DNA from: Treponema sp. | Lineage (GTDB): Bacteria; Spirochaetota; Spirochaetia; Treponematales; Breznakiellaceae | Length of the DNA: 18,936 bases | Assembly: GCA_031258265.1 (NCBI GenBank) | Contig: JAIRNB010000310.1 | Coordinates: forward strand, 1-18,936 | Direction: 5' to 3' | In this document: piece after piece, positions 1 to 6,949 of the stretch | Layout: every line of letters begins with the position of its first letter | How positions within the stretch are numbered: position 1 is the stretch's first letter | Position numbers and translations under genes: made by a program | The notes under the pieces: generated by a model | What the model was told of the DNA's origin: nothing | Databases searched by the model: none | What the model saw: only the letters and a program-made list of their open reading frames with translations

Positions 1-201
1 CGCACTACCCCAGCTAAAGCTGGGGCGCATTGGTAAATTTTGGGGTATTTTCTGGCGCTAAGCCATCCCGCATTGTCAAATAAACAAGCTGCGCTTGCCT
101 ACCGTGGGCTCAGCTAAAGCTGAGGCGCATTTATCCAATATCTGGGGAATCTCTGGCGCTATGCGGTTCCACATTATCTAACATACAGCCTGCCGGCATG
201 G
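1..201. repeat. Imperfect tandem repeat, 101-bp period, two units
   Basis: Two diverged units lie head to tail. A perfect palindrome CCCCAGCT-AA-AGCTGGGG at 8-25 is matched by CTCAGCT-AA-AGCTGAG at 109-124. TCTGGCGCTA at 51-60 recurs at 152-161, and CATT followed by a similar A/T-rich stretch recurs at 71 and 172. All three pairs give the same 101-base offset. The second unit is also the left part of the dispersed element described below. No coding sequence is supported here. Confidence 0.75.
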
Positions 202-280
202 ATGCCGGCTGTAGTAAATGCCTAGGTTTTTGTGAAGCAAAAACCTAAAGCCCAAAAATGGCATGGATGCCATTTTTGGG
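112..280 (+). repeat. Palindromic dispersed element, copy 1
   Basis: This copy aligns over about 140 bases with the reverse complement of 6081-6230, and over its right part with 18783-18836. It carries three hairpins in a row. GCCGGCAT pairs with ATGCCGGC (192-209, inside an outer ACAGCC/GGCTGT pair). TAGGTTTTTG pairs with CAAAAACCTA (223-247). A perfect 14-bp stem with a GG loop occupies 251-280. No open frame spans it credibly, so I read it as a non-coding, REP/BIME-like or structured-RNA repeat. Confidence 0.75.
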
Positions 281-281
281 C

Positions 282-340
282 AGCGCAAGGGATAGAAGGG
301 GGCGCGAAGCGCGCCACCGCAGTCCCGCCGGAGGCGGGAC
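282..340 (+). repeat. Hairpin-rich repeat module
   Basis: A 17-base stretch at 282-298 is the exact reverse complement of 15370-15386, so it is a shared repeat module. Two hairpins follow: GGCGCG/CGCGCC with a 3-base loop (301-315), and GTCCCGCC/GGCGGGAC with a GGA loop (322-340). The rest, to about 448, is GC-rich spacer with no gene I can support. Confidence 0.6.
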
Positions 341-448
341 GAGGAGGCCGGAGCGGGTAAGGGACCCGCGGAGCCCCGGAAAGCCCGGTTTTTGCGGGCA
401 CGCAAAAATGCGCCCAAAAACAAACAAAAAAGTAAAGGCCGGTCCCCC

Positions 449-528
449 GGATTCCGCCGCCCATTAGCTGTCATTCTCAATGCTTCGTGCTAATATTCGG
501 GAGACGGCGGGGATTCCGCCGCCCATTA
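449..528 (+). repeat. 18-bp direct repeat upstream of the ThuA-like gene
   Basis: GGATTCCGCCGCCCATTA occurs exactly at 449-466 and 511-528, 62 bases apart start to start. The second copy ends three bases before the ribosome binding site of the next gene (GGAGGAGGG, 531-539). It could be a binding site pair or a short duplication. No function is shown. Confidence 0.6.
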
Positions 529-543
529 CAGGAGGAGGGAACC

Positions 544-1191
544 ATGAAAGACATTCTTGTGTTGTGCGATGACTTTTGGCACCCCGGAGAGGTCATCAAG
601 CGGGGTTTTGGGAGCATCAAAACCGGCGCTTATGCCTTTGATTTTGTCTGTGACGCCAAGGATATTCTCTATCCCGAAATGCTGGAACGCTATGCGGCGG
701 TTATCAACTGCAAGGGGAACGTCCTTACCGGCGCCAATAACGCCGCCTGGTTCGAGGATGGCGTTACCGAGGCGGGGGTAAAGGAATTTGAGGACTATGT
801 AAGGGGGGGACATGGTTTTCTCTCCCTCCATTCCGGCAATACCGCCAAGGAAGGCTCGGCCTACGGGGATTTTGTGGGCAATACCTTCGCCGGGCATCCC
901 CCCCGCTGTTCGATCAACGTGGAAATCACCGGCAGCCACCCCATAACCCAGGGGATTGGGAACTTTAGCATCCGGGACGAGCATTACAACATAAAATGCC
1001 ACGTCTCCGATGCGGTGGAACTGTTCCGCACCGTATCGGAAACCGGGGGTACACAGATTGGGGGCTATGTCCGGCAGATCGGCAAGGGCCGGCTCTGCGT
1101 CATGACTCCCGGCCACATCCTCAGTGTCTGGGAACATCCCGCTTATCAAAAGCTTATCCTCAACGCCCTTGATTGGAGTACCGGGGCCTAA
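544..1191 (+). CDS. ThuA-like domain protein
   Basis: This 215-residue protein belongs to the ThuA-like (trehalose utilization, PF06283) family, which has a class I glutamine amidotransferase-like fold. Recognisable family features are the N-terminal VLCDD.WHPGE segment, the GGHGFLSLHSG stretch near residue 88, SHPITQGI followed by DEHYNI, and the C-terminal WEHPAYQKLILNALDW signature. The family is usually found with sugar metabolism, but its reaction is not well defined, so no substrate is claimed. There is no signal peptide, so it is probably cytosolic. I chose the ATG at 544 because it follows a strong ribosome binding site with a 4-base gap. The frame is open upstream to 487, but that part lies in repeat DNA. 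It appears to be a single-gene unit with no sugar genes next to it. Confidence 0.85.
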   Translation: MKDILVLCDDFWHPGEVIKRGFGSIKTGAYAFDFVCDAKDILYPEMLERYAAVINCKGNVLTGANNAAWFEDGVTEAGVKEFEDYVRGGHGFLSLHSGNTAKEGSAYGDFVGNTFAGHPPRCSINVEITGSHPITQGIGNFSIRDEHYNIKCHVSDAVELFRTVSETGGTQIGGYVRQIGKGRLCVMTPGHILSVWEHPAYQKLILNALDWSTGA

Positions 1192-1300
1192 CTGCTTTGA
1201 AGGGTAAATAAACGGACTATTCCGAAGGCGGGTGAGTTTTGGCACACGGGCAGAAGGCGCGCCGGGAAACAGAAACCATGTTTTCATTGCCGCCGGAACA

Positions 1301-1347
1301 GCGCAATGCACCTTTTCACTTAGAAAAATTATGGCGCAATGGACCTT
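1301..1347 (+). promoter_or_regulatory. Imperfect 14-base direct repeat before the transporter operon
   Basis: GCGCAATGCACCTT at 1301-1314 recurs as GCGCAATGGACCTT at 1334-1347, 33 bases (about three helical turns) apart, in the only spacer upstream of the metal-transporter operon. This spacing would suit a tandem operator. It does not resemble a Zur or Fur box that I recognise, and I see no convincing -35/-10 pair here. Confidence 0.25.
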
Positions 1348-2136
1348 GATCAAGCCAGGCGGATACAACAAAATATCCCTGTGAACTCCTGCAATAAGCT
1401 TATTTACCGGCATTTCGGGGGCCGGATTCTTCCCCGGACCCTCTTTTTTACCTGTGGTTTTCTATCGGTTGCGGCTGCGGTCCTTCTCTTTGCCTGTAAC
1501 AGCAACCCAAGGATGGGCGATGAGGGGATTGCCAACCTGGACCCCATCCCGGCGGGGTCCATAGAGGCCGAATTCCCCCGGTTTTTTTCCTCCGCCGTGG
1601 AAAAGAAAAAGGTAGACGTGGTGTTTTGTCCCCGGGACAACACCGTGTACCTGGAGTTTAAATACCAGACCGTAACCTACCGGCAGTACTGGAATCTGGC
1701 GAACCGGGCCCATTTTATGGAGGCCCTGAATAAGTACAAAGGGGATTACGAGGCAAAAAATCTGGTGGATAAGCCCTACAGGACCCGGCGAATCTACGGG
1801 ACTCTCAAGGGAATGGCCCAGTGGGGTTATCCCCTTAACCTCAGCATCCTGGTTCTCCGCCTTAATTCCATGGGTTATCCCAACTATGAGGTAGGTTATG
1901 TCTTCAAAGAGGACAGTTCCCGCCGGGAAAACCCCTACTTTACGGTTTTTCAGCGGGAAAGTAAGGACATTCTGATGAGCAACGACGTGGTAGAGGGGAA
2001 ATCCGCCAATATCTTTGTGTACTACACCCGGGCCCAGGCGGAAGACCTCGCCAATATCTTTAACCAGGACTACCTGCTTTCCCTTATCCGATCATCGCAG
2101 GTTGGAGATCCCGATCCCGATGTTGATACTTATTAG
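1339..2136 (+). CDS. Putative lipoprotein, first gene of the metal ABC transporter operon
   Basis: This is a 265-residue protein that I do not recognise. It has a hydrophobic segment at about residues 34-52 ending in a lipobox, L-F-A-C, with the lipidated Cys at 53, so it is predicted to be an exported lipoprotein. The mature part is rich in Tyr, Arg and Lys, has no membrane segment, and lacks the His-rich loop of ZnuA-type metal-binding proteins. The stop is three bases from the ATPase start, so the genes are probably co-transcribed and this may be an accessory or substrate-capture subunit. The start is uncertain: ATG 1339 leaves an unusually long 33-residue region before the hydrophobic core, GTG 1381 would be shorter, and neither has a good ribosome binding site. 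Confidence 0.7.
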   Translation: MDLDQARRIQQNIPVNSCNKLIYRHFGGRILPRTLFFTCGFLSVAAAVLLFACNSNPRMGDEGIANLDPIPAGSIEAEFPRFFSSAVEKKKVDVVFCPRDNTVYLEFKYQTVTYRQYWNLANRAHFMEALNKYKGDYEAKNLVDKPYRTRRIYGTLKGMAQWGYPLNLSILVLRLNSMGYPNYEVGYVFKEDSSRRENPYFTVFQRESKDILMSNDVVEGKSANIFVYYTRAQAEDLANIFNQDYLLSLIRSSQVGDPDPDVDTY

Positions 2137-2139
2137 CAG

Positions 2140-2952
2140 ATGAAACCCTTCCGGGATTGGCCTTCGGCCGCCGGCGAAACGGCGATCCGCGATCCCCGGA
2201 CGGAAGAAGGGAAAACCGGCGAGCAAAGCCTGGCGGTGTTTTCCAAGGCCGTCTTGGGCTATAACGGCTACATGGTTGTCCGGGACCTTAACTTTACCAT
2301 TGCCCAGGGTGCCTACCTTTGTGTTGTGGGGGAAAATGGTTCCGGGAAAAGCACCCTTATCAAAGGACTCCTGGGTCTTCTTCCCCCCATGGAGGGGACT
2401 ATCAGCTTTAAGGCGGGAATCAGGCGAAACGAAATCGGCTACCTGTCCCAGCAGGCCGCGGCAAAGAAGGACTTCCCCGCCGGGGTGTACGAGATAGTGC
2501 TGTCCGGCTTCCTGGGGGCCATGGGCCTGCGGCCCTTCTACTCCCGGGCCCAAAAACAGGCGGCCATGGAAAACATGCTGCGCCTGGGGATATGGGATCT
2601 GCGGGAACGCTGCTTTCGGGATCTTTCCGGCGGCCAGCAGCGGCGGGCGCTCCTGGCCCGGGCCCTCTGCGCTTCCCGCCGGCTCCTGGTGCTGGACGAA
2701 CCGGCGGCGGGGCTCGATCCCCTGGTTACCGCCGGCGTATACGATCTTTTGGCCAAGCTGAACCGGGAAATGGGCGTTACCCTGGTGATGGTTTCCCATG
2801 ATATTGAGGCCGCCGTAAAATACGCCCACAAAATACTCCATCTTAAAAAATCCAAGGCGGACGGCGTCAATTCACAGTGTTTCTTTGGAAACGCCGCTGA
2901 ATACATGGCCTCCGATACCGGGAGGGAATTTTATGTTCGGCCTGCTCTCTGA
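2140..2952 (+). CDS. ABC transporter ATP-binding protein, ZnuC/TroB-type metal uptake
   Basis: This 270-residue protein has all the ABC ATPase motifs: Walker A GENGSGKST (64-72), a Q-loop in YLSQQ (about 104), the signature LSGGQQ (162-167), Walker B LLVLDEP (182-188) with D-loop AGLDP, and the switch His in SHD (220). The ATPase domain starts near residue 31, so the first 30 residues are an unusual extension or the true start is later. It should power the permease encoded next, which it overlaps by 20 bases. Pairing with an ABC-3 type permease points to zinc or manganese import, but the metal cannot be told from sequence. It is a peripheral protein on the cytoplasmic side of the inner membrane. 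Confidence 0.88.
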   Translation: MKPFRDWPSAAGETAIRDPRTEEGKTGEQSLAVFSKAVLGYNGYMVVRDLNFTIAQGAYLCVVGENGSGKSTLIKGLLGLLPPMEGTISFKAGIRRNEIGYLSQQAAAKKDFPAGVYEIVLSGFLGAMGLRPFYSRAQKQAAMENMLRLGIWDLRERCFRDLSGGQQRRALLARALCASRRLLVLDEPAAGLDPLVTAGVYDLLAKLNREMGVTLVMVSHDIEAAVKYAHKILHLKKSKADGVNSQCFFGNAAEYMASDTGREFYVRPAL

Positions 2953-4333
2953 GATGTTTTCCTACCCCTTTCTTGTCAGGGCCTTTGTTGTCGGCGTCCT
3001 TGTCTCCCTCTGCGCGGCCCTGCTGGGGGTCAGCCTGGTGCTGAAACGCTACTCGATGATCGGTGACGGCCTTTCCCATGTCGGCTTTGGGACACTGGCC
3101 CTGGCCACCGCCCTGAACATGGCGCCCCTCAGCGTTTCTATTCCTATCGTCATAGCCGCGGCTTTCCTGCTGCTCCGCCTGAGTGAAAACAGCAAAATTG
3201 CCGGAGACGCCGCCATCGCCCTTATTTCCACCGGCTCCCTGGCCGTGGGGGTGGTGATCATTTCCATGACCACCGGCATGAATACCGATGTGTGTAATTA
3301 CCTTTTTGGCAGTATTCTGGCAATGAGCAAAAACGACGTTTATCTTAGCGTTGTCCTGTCCTTAATGGTACTTGTCCTTTTTGCCTTTTTTTATAACAAG
3401 CTCTTTGCCATTACCTTTGATGAAACCTTTGCCCGGGCCACTGGGGTAAAGGCGGGGCTCTACAACATGCTTATCGCCTTTCTAACCGCCGTCACCATTG
3501 TGCTGGGTATGCGGATGATGGGAGCCATGCTCATTTCAAGCCTCATCGTCTTTCCCGCCCTTTCCTCCATGCGGCTGTTTAAAAAATTCAGGAGTGTTAC
3601 CATAAGTTCCGCCTGTATTTCGGTCCTCTGTTTTTTTACGGGGATAATTATTTCTTATGTTTGGGATACCCCCACGGGGGCAAGCATTGTAATACTGAAC
3701 ATCGTGGTATTTCTGGTTTTTTTGATGGTGGAAAATATTCTGAACGGAAAAATACCTATAAAAGCCTGGGCCGGCCTTGCCTCTGTGTTTCTGGTCCTGG
3801 GATCTTTTTCCGGCTGCGGGAATCCCCCCTTCCTGGGGGCTAAAAAAAACAAGGCCGGCACCCTGCCGGTTTCCCTTGAAATTCCGCCGGAAAACAGCGG
3901 CCCCGCCGCCGGCGGGACGCCAAACCATGTACTCAGTTCCCAGGACCGCAATTTGGACAGTCCCCTTGTCGAAATAAAAGAAAAGATGTTCATTGCCCAG
4001 GTCAATGATATTTACCTTAACGCCGATGATTACCTGGGAAAAACCATCAAGCTTGAAGGACTCTTCAAAGAGGAAAAATACGCGGGCATCGACACCACCT
4101 ATTTTTTTGTAATCCGTTATGGCCCCGGCTGTTGCGGTACGGATGGTAACGCCGGTTTCGAGGTGGCCTGGGATAAGGAAATTCAGGATAGGCCCTACCC
4201 CCAGGTGGACGATTGGGTGGCCGCCGAGGGAAAGCTCTCTTACTACGAAGAAGACGGCTACCCCTATCTCTACATAGCCCTGTCGTCCCTGGAGGCGCTG
4301 GACAAGCGGGGCGCAGAATTCGTAAGCCAGTAA
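2933..4333 (+). CDS. ABC-3 family metal permease fused to a lipobox and DUF1980-like domain
   Basis: This 466-residue protein is far longer than the usual 260-290 for ZnuB/TroC permeases. Residues 1-270 form the multi-span ABC-3 permease, with the typical GDGLSHVGFG stretch (44-53) and the MRMMGAMLISSLIVFPAL region (193-210). Residues 272-295 then look like a complete lipoprotein signal: a basic n-region, a hydrophobic core and F-S-G-C at 292-295. After a Pro/Gly-rich linker, residues about 350-460 resemble the C-terminal domain of the YcgQ/DUF1980 family, including YLGKTIKLEG and a Cys-Cys pair at 400-401 in GCCGTD. Start ATG 2933 has GGAGGG six bases upstream. The domain may be a periplasmic metal-handling module attached to, or cleaved from, the permease. 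An internal ATG at 3725 could start a separate lipoprotein but lacks a ribosome binding site. Confidence 0.82.
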   Translation: MFGLLSEMFSYPFLVRAFVVGVLVSLCAALLGVSLVLKRYSMIGDGLSHVGFGTLALATALNMAPLSVSIPIVIAAAFLLLRLSENSKIAGDAAIALISTGSLAVGVVIISMTTGMNTDVCNYLFGSILAMSKNDVYLSVVLSLMVLVLFAFFYNKLFAITFDETFARATGVKAGLYNMLIAFLTAVTIVLGMRMMGAMLISSLIVFPALSSMRLFKKFRSVTISSACISVLCFFTGIIISYVWDTPTGASIVILNIVVFLVFLMVENILNGKIPIKAWAGLASVFLVLGSFSGCGNPPFLGAKKNKAGTLPVSLEIPPENSGPAAGGTPNHVLSSQDRNLDSPLVEIKEKMFIAQVNDIYLNADDYLGKTIKLEGLFKEEKYAGIDTTYFFVIRYGPGCCGTDGNAGFEVAWDKEIQDRPYPQVDDWVAAEGKLSYYEEDGYPYLYIALSSLEALDKRGAEFVSQ

Positions 4334-4344
4334 CCGGACGCTGT

Positions 4345-4402
4345 TTGCGGGCTGCGGGGCCGGATGGGGCCCTCCCGGCCCTCCCCCGCAAGCGAGTTTT
4401 TG
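4345..4402 (+). terminator. Intrinsic terminator of the metal transporter operon
   Basis: A long, two-part stem lies 12 bases after the permease stop. TTGCGGG (4345-4351) pairs with CCCGCAA (4385-4391), and inside it GGGCCGG (4357-4363) pairs with CCGGCCC (4375-4381). A five-T run follows at 4397-4401. The five-base gap between stem and T-run is slightly long for a classic terminator. Confidence 0.55.
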
Positions 4403-4486
4403 GCGCCCCGCAGAGTTCTTAGCGCCCCCGCAGGGAGGTAACAGAATAGGCCGGACCCCCAGCCGGACTATGAAGTGAAGAGGACC

Positions 4487-4520
4487 GGCAGCGAAGCTGC
4501 CGCGGCTTCCCCCTTTTTTT
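4487..4520. terminator. Hairpin between convergent genes, possible terminator
   Basis: GGCAGC (4487-4492) pairs with GCTGCC (4496-4501) across a GAA loop, and seven Ts lie at 4514-4520. The 12-base gap between stem and T-run is too long for a textbook intrinsic terminator. On the minus strand, downstream of the MATE gene, there is no T-run. This is weak evidence in either direction. Confidence 0.3.
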
Positions 4521-4525
4521 ATGAT

Positions 4526-5938
4526 TCAGCCCCTGGTAAGGTCCTTGATCCAGCGGAACCGGTTGATTACCACCATCGCCACAAAGCATTTAAGAATCTG
4601 GTCGCACTTGAGGCACAGGAATACTGCCCAGGCGGGGGCTTTGAGCAGCATGGCGATGATCGACGAGGGGATTACCACGGCGAATACAAAGATAAAATCA
4701 TTGCGGAATACAAAGGAGATATTGCCTCCGGCCTTTACCAGGCCCCCCAGGCCGGGCATTTGGTAGGCGGTCCCCACGATGGTCAGGGCCAGGATATTGA
4801 GGAGCTGCGGGGCGGTCAGGGCCGCTTCCGGCGATATGTTGTAGAACGAGATGAGGATCCCCTTAAAGAAAAAAACAAAAAGGCCGGTGGCCAGTCCCAC
4901 GAGGGGGAAGAAACGCTGGGTCCTGAAGGCGTGGGCCTTGATCTCCGCCACCGGGGCGCCGCCGCCTACAAGTTTTCCGGTCATGATCCCCAGGGCCGCG
5001 GCGAGGCCGGACATCCAGATGTATACCATGGTGTTCATCATGCCGGCGATGTTAAACGATGCGATAATATCGGCGGTGAATCGGCCCACAATGGCGGTGT
5101 AGGCAAAGGAATTGGCGGCCCACACGATGTCTCCGGCCACCACGGGGGCGCCGTACTTGAGGAGGGAGAAGGAGAGGAAAGGGTCCAGCTTCCCCAGGTC
5201 CCGCAGCCGGAGGGTTATCCGCTTGTCGATGCGGAAGACGTACAGGGCGGCCACAAGACATTCGAGAATCCGGGAGATCAGGGTTGCCAGGGCGGCGCCC
5301 GTTACCCCCAGGGCGGGGAAACCCAGCCTGCCGAAGATAAGGCAGTAGTTAAGGCCCACATTAACAGTCAGGGTGATAAGGGCTATGTTCATGCCGAAGC
5401 GTACTTTTTCTACGCTCCGCTGGGAGGCTATTAAAACCTGGGACACGGTAAAAAACACGAAAGAAAGGCCGATAAAGCGCAGGTAGGGGACGGAGGCCTC
5501 TATCACGTCCCCCTTGTTGGACAGGAGGCCGGCGATAAAGCCGGGGAAGCCGGCGGTAAGGACGCTAAAGATCGTCCCCGCCCCCAGGGAGGCCCACAGG
5601 GAAATGGCAGTAAGGGACCGGATGCTTTTAATATCCTGCTTACCCCAGTATTGGGTAGCCAGGATCACCAAGGTGGCCCCTATGCCGCTGGTGATAAACA
5701 TGACCATGGAGTGGATTTGGTTCCCGATAAAGACCCCGGCAATGGCCAGGTCCCCCAGGCGGCCCACCATGAGGTTGTCGGCGAAATTTACCGTAAACCC
5801 GATAAGATTCTGCAGGCTGATGGGCAGGGCCAGGCGCAGGATAGTTTTATAGTACAGCCCCGGAGCCCGCCGCCCCGGAACCGGCAGTCCCGGGGCTGTG
5901 CCGCCATTTTCCAGGTCCCTGTTTTGGGTATCGTTCAT
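4526..5938 (-). CDS. MATE family multidrug/metabolite efflux transporter
   Basis: This 470-residue integral membrane protein has about twelve hydrophobic spans and a clear MATE (MatE) pattern. Helix 1 and its loop read LALPISLQNLIGF...NFADNLMVGRLG, and the second half repeats the theme with APVVAGDIVWAANSFAYTAIVGRF. Members export organic cations, drugs or metabolites using Na+ or H+ gradients across the inner membrane. The substrate is not predictable. I start it at the ATG whose complement is 5936-5938, because GGGGG lies seven bases upstream. The open frame runs 31 codons further but that part has no start signal. It stands alone between the transporter operon (convergent) and a repeat element, with no adjacent regulator. 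Confidence 0.9.
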   Translation of the reverse strand: MNDTQNRDLENGGTAPGLPVPGRRAPGLYYKTILRLALPISLQNLIGFTVNFADNLMVGRLGDLAIAGVFIGNQIHSMVMFITSGIGATLVILATQYWGKQDIKSIRSLTAISLWASLGAGTIFSVLTAGFPGFIAGLLSNKGDVIEASVPYLRFIGLSFVFFTVSQVLIASQRSVEKVRFGMNIALITLTVNVGLNYCLIFGRLGFPALGVTGAALATLISRILECLVAALYVFRIDKRITLRLRDLGKLDPFLSFSLLKYGAPVVAGDIVWAANSFAYTAIVGRFTADIIASFNIAGMMNTMVYIWMSGLAAALGIMTGKLVGGGAPVAEIKAHAFRTQRFFPLVGLATGLFVFFFKGILISFYNISPEAALTAPQLLNILALTIVGTAYQMPGLGGLVKAGGNISFVFRNDFIFVFAVVIPSSIIAMLLKAPAWAVFLCLKCDQILKCFVAMVVINRFRWIKDLTRG

Positions 5939-6080
5939 TTCGCATCCCCCATGATGTTGAGAATCTCCATTCCGGTACAGGATACCGGGGCAATTACCGG
6001 GCAGTATAGCGTTTTTAACGGAATTGGGCATAGGCCGGGGGCGGCATTTTCCAGGGGACCAGCGTTTATTTTTTTCGTTT

Positions 6081-6230
6081 ATTTTTGGGCTTTACGTTTT
6101 TGCTTTGCAAAAACGTATACATTTATCACAGCCGGCATCCTGCCGGCCAGGCTGTATATTAAACCAATGTGGCTACGCATAGCGCCAATGATTCCCCAGA
6201 TATGAGCAATGCGGCGCCGCAGCTTACAAA
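6081..6230 (-). repeat. Palindromic dispersed element, copy 2 (inverted)
   Basis: Read on the minus strand, this aligns with 112-258 through several shared blocks, including CTGGGGAATC, TGGCGCTATGCG, ATACAGCC and AAAGCCCAAAAAT. Its hairpins are GCCGGCA/TGCCGGC (6131-6147) and a 10-bp stem TACGTTTTTG/CAAAAACGTA (6093-6117). In the latter the third base pair is swapped relative to copies 1 and 3 (C:G instead of G:C), so pairing is kept. It fills most of the 332-base gap between the divergent MATE and nuclease-like genes. The rest of that gap shows nothing I recognise. Confidence 0.75.
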
Positions 6231-6270
6231 AATGGCGAAAATACGGTATATTTGCCATAGGAGACCGACA

Positions 6271-6912
6271 ATGGAAACAACCCAGGACTTCGCCATAGAC
6301 CCCAATGATCCCCCTACCTTTGAGAAGGTCTGGAAAACGTTCCAGGAGACCAGGGAGCAGTTCCGGGAGATGTCCCGGGAAACCAGGGAACAGTTCCGGG
6401 AAACCAGGAAGCATATAGAGGCAACCGACCGGCAAATCAAAGAAACCGGCAGACAGATGAAAGAAACCGACAAAAGGGTCGGCGAATTGACCAACCGCTT
6501 CGGCGACATGGTGGAACACATGGTCGTCCCCAACCTCTTGGACAAGTTTCGCGCCCTGGGCTTCGTCTTCGAGATAGCCAGCCGCGACCTTAAAATCACC
6601 GACCAAAAAAACAATATCTTTGTGGAAGTCGACGTGTTCCTCCAAAACGGTGATAAAGTTATGGTTGTCGAAATTAAAGCCACCCCCTCCGTAAAAGACA
6701 TAGCCGACCATGTAAAACGCATGGAAAAGATGCGCCGCTATGCGGACCTTCACGGGGATGCCCGGAAATATTTGGGAGCCGTCGCCGGAGTTGTTGTCAG
6801 CGATTCGGTAAAGCATCGCGCCCTGGGAAACGGTTTTTTCGTAGTCGTCCCGTCGGGGGATACCTTTAATATTATCAAGCCGGAAGGCAAATACTTTGTG
6901 AAGGAATGGTAA
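6271..6912 (+). CDS. Coiled-coil protein with PD-(D/E)XK nuclease-like domain (DUF3782-like)
   Basis: This 213-residue protein has two parts. Residues about 15-85 are a highly charged, continuous coiled coil. In it an 11-residue unit beginning ETREQFRE is duplicated at DNA level (6346-6378 and 6379-6411). Residues about 90-213 look like a PD-(D/E)XK fold: VEVDVFLQNGDK followed by VVEIKA gives the Asp and Glu-x-Lys pattern of the active site. I associate this architecture with DUF3782-type proteins, which are numerous in gut treponemes, but the reaction and target are unknown. ATG 6271 is chosen because AGGAG lies just upstream. The frame is open to 6169, but that extension would be translated repeat DNA. 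No partner gene is adjacent. Confidence 0.75.
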   Translation: METTQDFAIDPNDPPTFEKVWKTFQETREQFREMSRETREQFRETRKHIEATDRQIKETGRQMKETDKRVGELTNRFGDMVEHMVVPNLLDKFRALGFVFEIASRDLKITDQKNNIFVEVDVFLQNGDKVMVVEIKATPSVKDIADHVKRMEKMRRYADLHGDARKYLGAVAGVVVSDSVKHRALGNGFFVVVPSGDTFNIIKPEGKYFVKEW

Positions 6913-6949
6913 CAATCTGTTTCCCGGAAACTCACAGCTTTTAGGTTGA

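Noticed and set aside
1..345. Possible CRISPR array at the left edge
   Set aside because: The repeats are imperfect, there are only two 101-base units, no regular unique spacers occur between identical repeats, and no cas gene is present.
526..1413. Minus-strand open frame (295 codons) opposite the ThuA-like gene
   Set aside because: It overlaps a gene with clear family motifs and a strong ribosome binding site on the plus strand, and has no family signature itself.
4475..5434. Plus-strand open frame (319 codons) opposite the MATE gene
   Set aside because: It is antisense to a well-matched membrane transporter. The Gly/His/Asp-rich product is typical of a shadow frame.
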